A DNA stretch of 64,000 bases from Nitrospira sp. (GCA_002634385.1 NSJL01000003.1:1-64000), one strand, 5' to 3'. Numbered from the stretch's first letter, positions 43,385 through 51,729 are shown. Program-made: numbers and translations. Notes: generated by a model from the sequence alone, not told the origin.

Positions 43385-44245
43385 ATGAAGGGAAATGTCC
43401 TTGTGGTGGATGACGAACAGGTTGTCCTGAAGAGTTGCGAAAGAATACTGGGTCCCGAGGGGTACGGGGTCAGCACCGTGACCTCCGCGAAGGAGGCGCT
43501 CGGCCTTCTGGAGCAGAACCGGTACGACCTCATCATCACCGATCTGATGATGCCGGAGATGAACGGTCTGGACTTTATGAAGCAGGTGCGGGCGAAAGAC
43601 CCTGATATAAATATAGTCGTGATAACGGGGTATCCCTCCCAGGAGAGCATCAGGGAGTCGTTGAGCCTCCGCATCATCGATTACCTGCCGAAGCCTTTCT
43701 CTCCGGCCCTCCTCCTGGAGGCCACGGGCAAGGCGGTGGAGTTGAAGAAAAAGGGGGTCACTCCCGAGGCGCGGGTGGAGGATTACACCGAAGAGACGGC
43801 GGAGAAGCTGGATGAGATCATACGCCGGTACCGGGGCAAGCCCGGTGCCCTTATCCCGGTGCTCCAGGAGGCCCAGGACCTGGTGGGGTATCTTCCTCCC
43901 GTTGTCCAGAGGCATGTGGCGAGGGGACTGAAGGTCCCGGTGAGCGAAGTCCATGGCGTGGTGTCTTTCTACTCCTTCTTCACCATGAAGCCCAAGGGAA
44001 AGCATAACATCAGGGTATGCCTCGGCACCGCCTGCTATGTGAAGGGGGCGGAAGAGATCGTAAAGAAGCTGAGCGACGGATTGCAGATAGAAGTGGGGGG
44101 AATCACCACGGACAGGAATTTCTCCCTCGAGACGGTACGGTGCCTCGGTGCCTGCGGTCTCGCTCCGGTGGTGGTGGTAGACAAGGACACCTACGGCTCC
44201 ATCAACCCGATAAAGGTCTTGGACCTGCTGAAGGACTACGAATAG
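43385..44245 (+). CDS. Receiver-NuoE fusion protein
   Basis: 286 residues. Residues 3-118 are a receiver (Asp53, Lys103 and the VVITGYPS Thr all present). Residues about 130-286 are a NuoE/HndA thioredoxin-like [2Fe-2S] subunit: helical start IIRRYRGKPGALIPVLQEAQ, VHGVVSFYSFF, and the four cluster cysteines 212, 217, 253 and 257 (VCLGTACYVKGAEE, RCLGACGLAP). NuoE normally assembles with NuoF to oxidise NADH; the downstream genes provide NuoF and NuoG. The receiver gives a direct route for phosphorylation to act on the oxidoreductase. AGGAGG precedes ATG. Confidence 0.9.
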   Translation: MKGNVLVVDDEQVVLKSCERILGPEGYGVSTVTSAKEALGLLEQNRYDLIITDLMMPEMNGLDFMKQVRAKDPDINIVVITGYPSQESIRESLSLRIIDYLPKPFSPALLLEATGKAVELKKKGVTPEARVEDYTEETAEKLDEIIRRYRGKPGALIPVLQEAQDLVGYLPPVVQRHVARGLKVPVSEVHGVVSFYSFFTMKPKGKHNIRVCLGTACYVKGAEEIVKKLSDGLQIEVGGITTDRNFSLETVRCLGACGLAPVVVVDKDTYGSINPIKVLDLLKDYE

Positions 44246-44336
44246 AAACCCGAAACTCGAAACCCGGAATACGAAGCACGAAATCCGGAGGGGCCGGGGT
44301 TTCGCACTTCGGGGGGGGAACAATGAGGAGGAATTC

Positions 44337-44720
44337 ATGCCCAGACTGACAGTGGATGACTTGAAGAAGATAAAAGAGCAGAACAGGGAGAAGCTTGCCC
44401 TGAAAGAAGGGGGCAGCAGGGCGAAGGTCACCGTGCACATGGGCACCTGCGGTATCGCGGCCGGTGCGAAGAAGGTGATGGATGCGCTTCTGGACGAGAT
44501 CGGCAAGGCGGGGGCAAAGGACATTATCGTGGCCACCTCGGGATGCGCCGGCCTCTGCAGCAAGGAGCCCATGGCCACCGTGGAGGTGCTGAACGCGCCG
44601 CCGGTCAAGTACGTGTACCTCAACGAGGAGAAGATGCGGAAGATCTTCGCGGAGCATGTGCAGAACGGGCAGGTCGTGGGTGAATGCGCCCTCGTAGTGG
44701 GCAGCGAGACTGCCTATTAA
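44337..44720 (+). CDS. HndB-like (2Fe-2S) ferredoxin-domain protein
   Basis: 127 residues, thioredoxin-like [2Fe-2S] domain with cysteines in HMGTCGIAAGAKKV and ATSGCAGLCSKEPM. It matches HndB of NADP-reducing hydrogenases, which sits between the NuoE-like and NuoF-like subunits, exactly as here. Its job is electron transfer or assembly within the complex. GAGGAGG precedes ATG. The 91-base gap before it holds CGAAAC-type short direct repeats. Confidence 0.88.
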   Translation: MPRLTVDDLKKIKEQNREKLALKEGGSRAKVTVHMGTCGIAAGAKKVMDALLDEIGKAGAKDIIVATSGCAGLCSKEPMATVEVLNAPPVKYVYLNEEKMRKIFAEHVQNGQVVGECALVVGSETAY

Positions 44721-44790
44721 GGGAGAGACAAGAGGGGATGAGCGGGAGTGGACGACGGGAAGGGGAGAGAGTGAATACTAAGGAGGAATC

Positions 44791-46674
44791 ATGGATACTT
44801 TTCGTGCGAGTGTAATGGTATGCGGTGGTACCGGATGTATTGCCGGCGGCACCTTGAAGATAAAGAAGGCGCTTGACGAGGAATTGCAGAGGAAGGGGCT
44901 CGAAAAAGAGATCAACGTGCTCCTGACCGGGTGTCTTGGCCTCTGTGCGCAGGGTCCTGTCATGGCGGTTCATCCCGACGAAATCTTCTACGAGAGAGTG
45001 GGGATGGAGGATATCCCCGTCATCGTGGAAGACCATTTCGTCAAGGGAAAGCCGGTGGAGCGTCTTATCTGCAAAGAGCCGGCGAAGGAGCGGACCGTCC
45101 CTCTGATGAAGGACGTACCCTTCTATAGCCTGCAGGTGCTCCGGGCCTTGCGGAACAAGGGCATGATCGACGCCGAGAATATCGATGAGTATATCGCCCG
45201 CGACGGGTACCAGGCGGCGGCAAAGGCGCTGACCGAAATGACCTCCGCGCAGATCGTCGACGAGATGAAGAGATCGGGCCTCCGCGGAAGGGGCGGCGCG
45301 GGCTTCCCCACCGGCCTCAAATGGGAATTCTGTTCGAAGGTGAAGGACGATCAGAAGTATATCCTCTGCAACGGCGACGAGGGAGACCCCGGGGCCTTCA
45401 TGGACAGGAGCATCATGGAAGCCGACCCCCATGTGGTCCTCGAAGGGATGATCATCGGCGCCAAAGCCATCGGGGCGAGCAAGGGATACATCTATGTAAG
45501 GGCGGAGTACCCCCTGGCGGTCCACCGGCTCCAGCTCGCCATCAACCAGGCGAAGGAGTACGGTCTCCTGGGCGAGAACATCCTCGGGACCGGCTTCAAC
45601 CTCGATATAGAGATCTACCAGGGCGCGGGGGCCTTCGTCTGCGGCGAGGAGACGGCGCTGATGCGGTCCCTCGAAGGAAAGAGGGGCATGCCCCGTCCGA
45701 GGCCGCCGTTCCCCGCGGTGAAGGGCCTGTGGGACAAGCCCACCGTGCTCAACAATGTCGAGACCTACGCGAACATTCCGCCCATCATCCTGAACGGGGC
45801 CGACTGGTACCGGAGCCTCGGCACCGAGAAATCCAGCGGCACCAAGGTCTTCGCCCTGAGCGGCGCGATCAGCAACATCGGGCTGATCGAGGTCCCCATG
45901 GGCATTCCCCTCCGGAGGATCATCTACGAGATCGGGGGCGGCGTCCCCAAGGGGAGGAAGTTCAAGGCGGTGCAGCTCGGCGGACCCTCCGGCGGCTGTA
46001 TCCCGGAGCACCTTCTCGACACCCCGGTGACCTACGAAGACATCATGCAGACAGGGGCCATCGTCGGGTCGGGCGGCATGGTCGTCATGAACGACCTGAA
46101 CTGCATGGTGAGCGTGGCCAAGTTCTTCCTCGAATTCACTGCGGAGGAGTCCTGCGGCAAGTGCCCGCCATGCAGGATAGGCACCACGGTCATGCTGGAC
46201 ATCCTGACGAACATCACCGAGGGCAGGGGCAAGGCGGGGGACATCGAGCTGCTCCAGGATATGGCGCAGGACATCATCTCCACCTCCCTCTGCGGTCTCG
46301 GCCAGACAGCGCCGAACCCGGTCCTCACCACCATCCGGTACTTCAGGGACGAGTACGAATCCCACATCAATGAAGGGTGGTGCAAGACGGGGGTCTGCAA
46401 AGACCTCTGCACCTTCTACATCGACGAGGAGAAGTGCAAGGCCTGCGGCGCGTGCAAGAGGGTCTGCCCGCAGAACGCGGTCTCCGGCGAAAAGAAGGTC
46501 CCCCACCGCATCGACCAGTCCCGATGCATCCAGTGCCGCTCCTGCTACGAAGCCTGCAAGTTCGATTCGGTGAAGATCGGTCCGAGGAGCATGCGGGAAC
46601 TCCTGAAAGGGCTTCCCGACCAGGATACCCTGGGGGACAAACAGATCCAGACGCTGGCGGGGAAGGAGGAATAA
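44791..46674 (+). CDS. NuoF/HndC-type NADH-binding subunit
   Basis: 627 residues. Order: N-terminal thioredoxin-like [2Fe-2S] domain (CGGTGCIAGGTLKI, CLGLCAQGP), the FMN/NADH core (GLRGRGGAGFPTGLKW, CNGDEGDPGAFMDR, GAGAFVCGEETALM), SLBB, the NuoF [4Fe-4S] motif SCGKCPPCRIGT, and two C-terminal [4Fe-4S] ferredoxin motifs (CKACGACKRVCPQNAV; CIQCRSCYEACKFDSV). The added ferredoxin tail is the HndC/HydB layout found in bifurcating or NADP-reducing complexes. Start ATG behind AAGGAGG. It lies 6 bases before the NuoG-like gene, so the subunits are co-made. Confidence 0.94.
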   Translation: MDTFRASVMVCGGTGCIAGGTLKIKKALDEELQRKGLEKEINVLLTGCLGLCAQGPVMAVHPDEIFYERVGMEDIPVIVEDHFVKGKPVERLICKEPAKERTVPLMKDVPFYSLQVLRALRNKGMIDAENIDEYIARDGYQAAAKALTEMTSAQIVDEMKRSGLRGRGGAGFPTGLKWEFCSKVKDDQKYILCNGDEGDPGAFMDRSIMEADPHVVLEGMIIGAKAIGASKGYIYVRAEYPLAVHRLQLAINQAKEYGLLGENILGTGFNLDIEIYQGAGAFVCGEETALMRSLEGKRGMPRPRPPFPAVKGLWDKPTVLNNVETYANIPPIILNGADWYRSLGTEKSSGTKVFALSGAISNIGLIEVPMGIPLRRIIYEIGGGVPKGRKFKAVQLGGPSGGCIPEHLLDTPVTYEDIMQTGAIVGSGGMVVMNDLNCMVSVAKFFLEFTAEESCGKCPPCRIGTTVMLDILTNITEGRGKAGDIELLQDMAQDIISTSLCGLGQTAPNPVLTTIRYFRDEYESHINEGWCKTGVCKDLCTFYIDEEKCKACGACKRVCPQNAVSGEKKVPHRIDQSRCIQCRSCYEACKFDSVKIGPRSMRELLKGLPDQDTLGDKQIQTLAGKEE

Positions 46675-46680
46675 TACGCC

Positions 46681-49134
46681 ATGATTGAATGTACGATAAA
46701 CGGAAAGAGCATAAAGGTGGAGCCGGGGACGACCATCCTCCAGGCAGCCACAAAGAACGGTATCTATATCCCCAACCTCTGCTACGACAAGAGGCTCAGG
46801 CCCTACGGCGGATGCAGGCTCTGCGTGGTGGAGGTGGAGGGGCAGAAGAGGCTCTTCGCCGCCTGCTCCACCCCCGCGGAAGAGGGGATGGCGGTCCTGA
46901 CGGAGACGCCGAAGCTGGCGAAGGCGCGGAAGATGGTCCTTGAGCTCCTGCTGGTGCACCACCCCCTCGACTGCCCCGTCTGCGACAAGGCGGGCGAGTG
47001 CTCCCTCCAGGATCTCGCCTTCAAATACGGGCCGTCGCAGAGCAGGTTCGTGGGGGAGAGGAAGAGCGATGCGGAGCGGATCGATGCGCCCATCGTGGAG
47101 CGGAACCCCAACCGGTGTATCCTCTGCGGCAAGTGCGTGCGGGTCTGCCACGAGCATCAGGGCGTCGGCGCCATCAATATCATCGGCAGGGGATTCGAGT
47201 CGAAGATAAGCCCCGCTTTCGAAGAGACGCTGGATTGCGAGTTCTGCGGGCAATGCATCGATGTCTGCCCGGTGGGTGCCCTCGGCAGCAAGCCCTACCG
47301 TTTTCGCTCTCGGGTGTGGTTCATGGACGAGCACGAGATCCCCTGCCCCTATTGCGGCTGCGGTTGCACTACCAACCTGAGCCTCAGGGAGGGCCGCATC
47401 ATCCGGGCCCGGGGGAAGCAGGGCGTGGGCATCAACGACGGCGACCTCTGCAGCAGGGGACGGTTCGGTTTCGACTTCATCTATTCGGAGAACCGGCTCA
47501 CCACCCCCCTGTTGAAGAGAGGGGAAAGTCTGGAGCCCGCCACCTGGGAGGATGCCCTCACCTTCGTGGCACAGAAGCTCGATATGATCAGGGAGCAGCA
47601 CGGGGCCGGGGCCATCGGCGCCCTCGGAGCCCAGAGATGCACCATGGAAGACAACTACATGCTCCAGAGGTTCATGCGGGAAGTGGTCGGGACCGATAAT
47701 ATCGATTCCGCAGCGCGCTTCGGCTATGCAAAGGTGCAGCAGGCGGTGGAGAAGGCTTTCGGGCTGGACAGCCTGCCCATCAAATGGGAGGCCCCCCTTG
47801 AAGCGGACTTCCTCCTGGTGGTGGATTCCGATATCACCTCCACTCTCCCGGTCTGGGGGCTGAACTTCATCACCGCGAAGAATGAGGGGGCAACCCTGGT
47901 GGTGGCCGACTCCAAGGAGACGAAACTGGCGCGAAACAGCTCCCGGTGGCTCAGGACAAAGCCGGGGACCGGGATCGCCCTCCTGAACGGCATCATGAAG
48001 GTGATTGTGGACGAGGGGCTCTACAGCAGGGAGAAGGCGCTTTCGCTGCCCCGTTTCGATTCCCTGCTGAGCAGCCTGAAGGGCTATACTCTGGCAGAGG
48101 CGGCGGGGATCACCGGACTGACCGAGGGGGAGATCGTGAAGGTGGCGAAGGAGTATGCTTCCGCGGGGAAGAGGTGTATCGCCATGACCGCGGGCTCCTC
48201 GGAGAACACGAAAAGCGTGAACACCTATCTCGCCGCGGCGAACCTGGTGCTCCTGATGGGAGACGATCCGGAAACCCTCCAGGTGCCTGCCGAGTTTTCG
48301 AATACCCTCGGCATGTGGGCGGCGGACGTGCGGCCCCTCTCCGGGGGAAAGGACGCCCGCGAAATGCTCTACAAACAGGGGAGCCTGAAGGCACTCTATG
48401 TGATGGGGGAGGACCCCCTCGCCTCGTTCCAGGATGTCTCCGCCGTGGAGAAGACCCTCAAGGGCCTCGACCTGCTCATCGTGCAGGACATCACCCTCAC
48501 CGAAACGGCGAAGCTCGCGGATGTGGTCCTGCCCTCCAGCAGCTGGGCGGAGAAGGAGGGGACTTTCATGAGCGCGGCGGGCGCTGTCCGGAAAGTTCCG
48601 AAGCTTATCTCCGAGACGGGGCAATCGATCCCCGACTGGAAGATCTTCAGGAACCTCGCCCGGCTCATGAACAAGGACCTGGGGCTGAAGGGGCTCGCGG
48701 ACATCAGGGGAGCCCTTACGGACAGGGTCGCTTATGGAGAAAAGGGGGAGGCGAAGGCCTCTTTCAACCCCGTCGCCTACGAGGTGATGGAGCAGGCGGG
48801 CGGCGAGTATCCGCTCCTCATGGTTACCTCCAATATCCTGCAGCATTCGGGCGCCCTCTCGGTCCTCTCCCGCAACCTCGACACCGTGGTCGCGGACGCA
48901 TACCTGCAGATCAGCACGGCGGATGCGGAGAAGTACCGGATCCGGGACGAGGGTTTCGTAAAGATCGCTTCGCGGCGCGGGGAGGCTTACCTGAAGGCCA
49001 TGGTTTCGGATGAGGTCCCGGAGGGGACCGTCTTCGCCCCCACCCATTTCACCCATGCGAAGATCAATGCCCTTACCCATCCCGCCGCCGATGGCGGACT
49101 GCCCCTCGTGGCGGTAAAGATCGAAGCGGCGTAG
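46681..49134 (+). CDS. NuoG-like molybdopterin-oxidoreductase-fold subunit
   Basis: 817 residues. N-terminal [2Fe-2S] ferredoxin (LCYDKRLRPYGGCRLCVVEV), His-Cys [4Fe-4S] (HHPLDCPVCDKAGECSLQD), two [4Fe-4S] (CILCGKCVRVC; CEFCGQCIDVCPVGAL), then the molybdopterin domain with its own cluster (CPYCGCGCTTNLSL...CSRGRFG). In formate dehydrogenases the active site reads A-R-x-(Sec/Cys)-H; here it is ARFGY with Gly348 and Tyr349, and no in-frame TGA. So canonical formate oxidation is unlikely and the subunit may only carry electrons, as NuoG does in complex I. fdhD downstream argues the other way. Substrate unknown. Confidence 0.88.
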   Translation: MIECTINGKSIKVEPGTTILQAATKNGIYIPNLCYDKRLRPYGGCRLCVVEVEGQKRLFAACSTPAEEGMAVLTETPKLAKARKMVLELLLVHHPLDCPVCDKAGECSLQDLAFKYGPSQSRFVGERKSDAERIDAPIVERNPNRCILCGKCVRVCHEHQGVGAINIIGRGFESKISPAFEETLDCEFCGQCIDVCPVGALGSKPYRFRSRVWFMDEHEIPCPYCGCGCTTNLSLREGRIIRARGKQGVGINDGDLCSRGRFGFDFIYSENRLTTPLLKRGESLEPATWEDALTFVAQKLDMIREQHGAGAIGALGAQRCTMEDNYMLQRFMREVVGTDNIDSAARFGYAKVQQAVEKAFGLDSLPIKWEAPLEADFLLVVDSDITSTLPVWGLNFITAKNEGATLVVADSKETKLARNSSRWLRTKPGTGIALLNGIMKVIVDEGLYSREKALSLPRFDSLLSSLKGYTLAEAAGITGLTEGEIVKVAKEYASAGKRCIAMTAGSSENTKSVNTYLAAANLVLLMGDDPETLQVPAEFSNTLGMWAADVRPLSGGKDAREMLYKQGSLKALYVMGEDPLASFQDVSAVEKTLKGLDLLIVQDITLTETAKLADVVLPSSSWAEKEGTFMSAAGAVRKVPKLISETGQSIPDWKIFRNLARLMNKDLGLKGLADIRGALTDRVAYGEKGEAKASFNPVAYEVMEQAGGEYPLLMVTSNILQHSGALSVLSRNLDTVVADAYLQISTADAEKYRIRDEGFVKIASRRGEAYLKAMVSDEVPEGTVFAPTHFTHAKINALTHPAADGGLPLVAVKIEAA

Positions 49135-49159
49135 GGAAGGGAGTCTTTTCTTCTGTGCC

Positions 49160-49237
49160 GTCATCCCGGCAGATCTTCTGAGCCGGGACCCAGTCCTCTT
49201 CAATAAGGAACTGGACCCCGGCTTTCGCCGGGGTGAC
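49160..49237. repeat. 78-bp multi-hairpin element (stand-alone copy)
   Basis: Starts GTCATCCCGG and ends CGGGGTGAC, nearly identical to the elements inside long repeats A and B, but without the surrounding long repeat. It lies between the NuoG-like gene and the sensor gene, where it could stop transcription or protect mRNA ends. This shows that the short element exists on its own. Confidence 0.85.
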
Positions 49238-49332
49238 GGCCTGAGAGGAAAGCCTGTCTTTTCCCCTCTTAGGGGTAAGAGGGGGGAGGGGGAGTCAGTC
49301 GTCGGTCATCTGGCAATTGCAATTCGATAGTG

Positions 49333-49338
49333 TATAAT
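49333..49338 (+). promoter_or_regulatory. -10 element directly before the sensor gene
   Basis: TATAAT ends 5 bases before ATG 49344. A transcript from it would be leaderless or nearly so, and no Shine-Dalgarno is present. No good -35 at normal spacing. Confidence 0.4.
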
Positions 49339-49343
49339 AGAAA

Positions 49344-50954
49344 ATGTTTGGAAAAATCGATTTTTCGATTCTCGACAGTATCATAGACGGCGTCTACTAT
49401 ATCAACGCTGAAAAGCAGGTCGAGTACTGGAACAGGGGCGTGGAAGCCCTCACCGGACTTACCGCCGGCGAGACAAAAAAGAGGCCGTGCGAAGAGGTGG
49501 TCCGGTACGAGGACGAATCGGGTGCCCGGATCCCTGCGTACGAATATCCCGCCCTCCTCTGTCTCCAATCGTCCAAGCCCGTAGTAAAGACACTGGTTAT
49601 CCTCGGGAAAAACGGCATGAAATGGTACGTGGAAGAGCACGCCTCGCCCGTATTCAAGGGGCAGAAGGTGGTGGGGGCCATCTCCCTCATCCGCGACAAC
49701 ACCCGGGTGTTCTCCGCGGTGGAAACCTATATGCGGAACCAGAGGCGGGACAGGCTGATCCCCATCTGCGCCTGGTGCAAGAAGATCCGTATCAGCGAGG
49801 ACTCCTGGGAGCAGATCGAAAAGTATTTCACCGACGAGGGCTTCGGGGTCTTTACGCACGGTATGTGCCCCGAGTGCGCCGAAAACATCTTCGAAAAGAA
49901 GGTTTACCTCGAAAGCTACCAGAACATCTGCAAGGCCATCAGCTCCAGCCTCTCCCTGGACGAGGTGCTGAAGCTCATCGTGACCAATGCGGTGAAGGTG
50001 ATGAACGTGAAGGCGAGCATGCTGCGCCTCCTGAACAAGGATACGCAGAAGCTGGAAGTGGCCGCCTATTACGGCCTGAGCGAAAAATACGTGAACAAGG
50101 GACCTGTAGGGTTCGACCCGAACACTTTCGACGCCCTGGCGGGAAAGGCGGTCACCACCTACGACATCGCCGCTGACCCCGACGCCCAGTACCGGAGGGA
50201 AGCGGAAGAGGAGGGTATCCGGAGCATCCTCTCCATCCCCGTGAAGTTCAAGAAAGAGGTGATCGGCGTCCTGCGCATGTATACCGCGGAGCCGGTGAAG
50301 TACAAGGCGGAGGACCTCAAGTTCATGACCGCCATTGCGGAGCAGGCGGCCATTGCCATTATGAATGCGCGGATTTTCGAAACCACCGTATCGCGTGCCC
50401 GGGAGTACCTGCGGGTATTCCAGGAGGTGACGAAGGCGGTGAGCTCCACTCTCCGGCTGAGCGAGGTGCTCAACCTTATCGTCAGCAAGCTCCCCGAGGC
50501 CATGCATCTGAAGGCGGCCACCATCCGCCTCCTCGATGAGACGAGACAGAAACTGGAGCTGGCTGCCGCGCACGGTCTGAGCGCGCGGTACCTGGCGCGG
50601 GGCCCCGTGGATATCGAGGAGAATGTGCAGGAGGCGTTGCAGACGAAGCCCGTCGCCATCTATGATGTCGCCACCGACCCGAGGATCCATTACCAGAAGG
50701 AGGCCCTCGAGGAGGGGATCAAGAGCATTCTTACCCTCCCCATTGTGGTAAAGGGAACGGTGATCGGCGTCTTGCGGCTGCTCACCGATGAGCTGCGCCA
50801 TTTCTCGGAGGAGGATATTTCCTTCTCCGCGTCTCTTGCGGAGGTCTGCGGCACCGCCATCGAGAATGCGCGGATGTATGAACAGCTTAAGAACGACGGT
50901 CTCATGATGATGAGCATGGTGAGCGAGCACCTGAGGCCGTCGGGACATGAATAG
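49344..50954 (+). CDS. PAS / Cys4 / GAF-GAF sensor protein without output domain
   Basis: 536 residues, soluble. PAS at about 1-115 (ILDSIIDGVYYINAEKQVEY). A linker CAWCKKIRISEDSWEQIEKY...HGMCPEC has two CxxC-type pairs found in histidine-kinase-associated sensor proteins and may bind metal. GAF 1 is about 185-345 and GAF 2 about 350-525; both have the ALxxKPVAIYDVATDP-like pattern and resemble each other, so they probably duplicated. No kinase, cyclase or DNA-binding domain follows, so it may act by protein contact, for example on the receiver domains encoded upstream. It overlaps fdhD by 8 bases if fdhD starts at 50947. Confidence 0.85.
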   Translation: MFGKIDFSILDSIIDGVYYINAEKQVEYWNRGVEALTGLTAGETKKRPCEEVVRYEDESGARIPAYEYPALLCLQSSKPVVKTLVILGKNGMKWYVEEHASPVFKGQKVVGAISLIRDNTRVFSAVETYMRNQRRDRLIPICAWCKKIRISEDSWEQIEKYFTDEGFGVFTHGMCPECAENIFEKKVYLESYQNICKAISSSLSLDEVLKLIVTNAVKVMNVKASMLRLLNKDTQKLEVAAYYGLSEKYVNKGPVGFDPNTFDALAGKAVTTYDIAADPDAQYRREAEEEGIRSILSIPVKFKKEVIGVLRMYTAEPVKYKAEDLKFMTAIAEQAAIAIMNARIFETTVSRAREYLRVFQEVTKAVSSTLRLSEVLNLIVSKLPEAMHLKAATIRLLDETRQKLELAAAHGLSARYLARGPVDIEENVQEALQTKPVAIYDVATDPRIHYQKEALEEGIKSILTLPIVVKGTVIGVLRLLTDELRHFSEEDISFSASLAEVCGTAIENARMYEQLKNDGLMMMSMVSEHLRPSGHE

Positions 50955-51729
50955 AGAAGGGACTGTTTCCATGCAAAGTTTTATCAAGCGCACCATCTGC
51001 AAGAACACGGCGGACTCCTTCCTGGAGCAGGAGGACTTCGTAGCGGTGGAGAAGAGGCTGCGCGTATCCGTGAACGGGAAGGAATTATTGAGTCTCTATT
51101 GTACTCCGATGATGGTCAGGGAGCTGGTGGTGGGAATGTTCATGACCGAGGACATCATAAAGGGCGGCTGGTGTGCCGAGAGAATGTCCATCGAGTACGG
51201 GGACGACGTGATTGTGGACATTCCCGCGGAAGGAGAGGTTTCCATGGAGGGAGCGGTGATCACCTCCGGGTGCATCGGCGGCATCACGTTCCCCAAGAGG
51301 ATGTCTCTCCGGAAGACGGAGGACCCTTTTCGCATCAGGGCCGACGCCCTGAAACACCTGTTCAGGAAATTCCAGAACTCCTCGGAGCTGTACAAGCTCA
51401 CCGGCTGCGTGCATAGCGCCGGCCTGAGCGACGGGGAACATATTCTCTGCATTGCGGAAGATATCGGCAGGCACAATGCGGTGGATAAGGTCCTTGGGTA
51501 TGCCCTAATCGAGAGCATCCCTTTCGAGGGCAAGATCATGCTCGCCAGCGGAAGACTCTCCTCGGAGATCGTTTCCAAGTGCGCGAAGTGGGGCATCCCC
51601 GTCGTCGCCAGCAGGACGTCTCCCACCAGCCTTGCGGTGGATATCGCCGAAAAGAACGGAGTGACGGTGGTGGGCTTCATCCGGGCCGACCGGCTCAACA
51701 TCTACACCCATCCGCACCGGGTTGTGTAG
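50947..51729 (+). CDS. fdhD: Formate dehydrogenase accessory sulfurtransferase FdhD
   Basis: 260 residues. FdhD passes sulfur from IscS to the molybdenum cofactor of formate dehydrogenases. Typical motifs: LYCTPMMVRELVVGMFMTED, TGCVHSAGLSD, EDIGRHNAVDKVLG, ASGRLSSEIVSKCAKWGIPV and SRTSPTSLAVDIA. The Cys-loop reads SGCIGG (Cys109), so the second Cys of the usual CxxC is Gly. Starts at ATG 50947 or 50971; the second has GAAGGGA upstream. Its presence suggests Moco-sulfuration for the neighbouring complex or for an enzyme elsewhere. Confidence 0.92.
   Translation: MNREGTVSMQSFIKRTICKNTADSFLEQEDFVAVEKRLRVSVNGKELLSLYCTPMMVRELVVGMFMTEDIIKGGWCAERMSIEYGDDVIVDIPAEGEVSMEGAVITSGCIGGITFPKRMSLRKTEDPFRIRADALKHLFRKFQNSSELYKLTGCVHSAGLSDGEHILCIAEDIGRHNAVDKVLGYALIESIPFEGKIMLASGRLSSEIVSKCAKWGIPVVASRTSPTSLAVDIAEKNGVTVVGFIRADRLNIYTHPHRVV

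Noticed and set aside
42224..44623. Upstream extension of the pal frame to 44623
   Set aside because: The extension is antisense to the receiver genes and lacks protein character. The lipoprotein signal peptide and AAGGAGG place the start at 42223.
46681..49134. Selenocysteine formate dehydrogenase
   Set aside because: No in-frame TGA at or near the active-site position; the codon there is GGC (Gly348).
44620..49203. A 1527-codon open frame on the minus strand across NuoF/NuoG
   Set aside because: It is antisense to two well-conserved genes with intact cluster motifs; its sequence is Pro/His/Arg-rich with no family features. It is a by-product of high GC.
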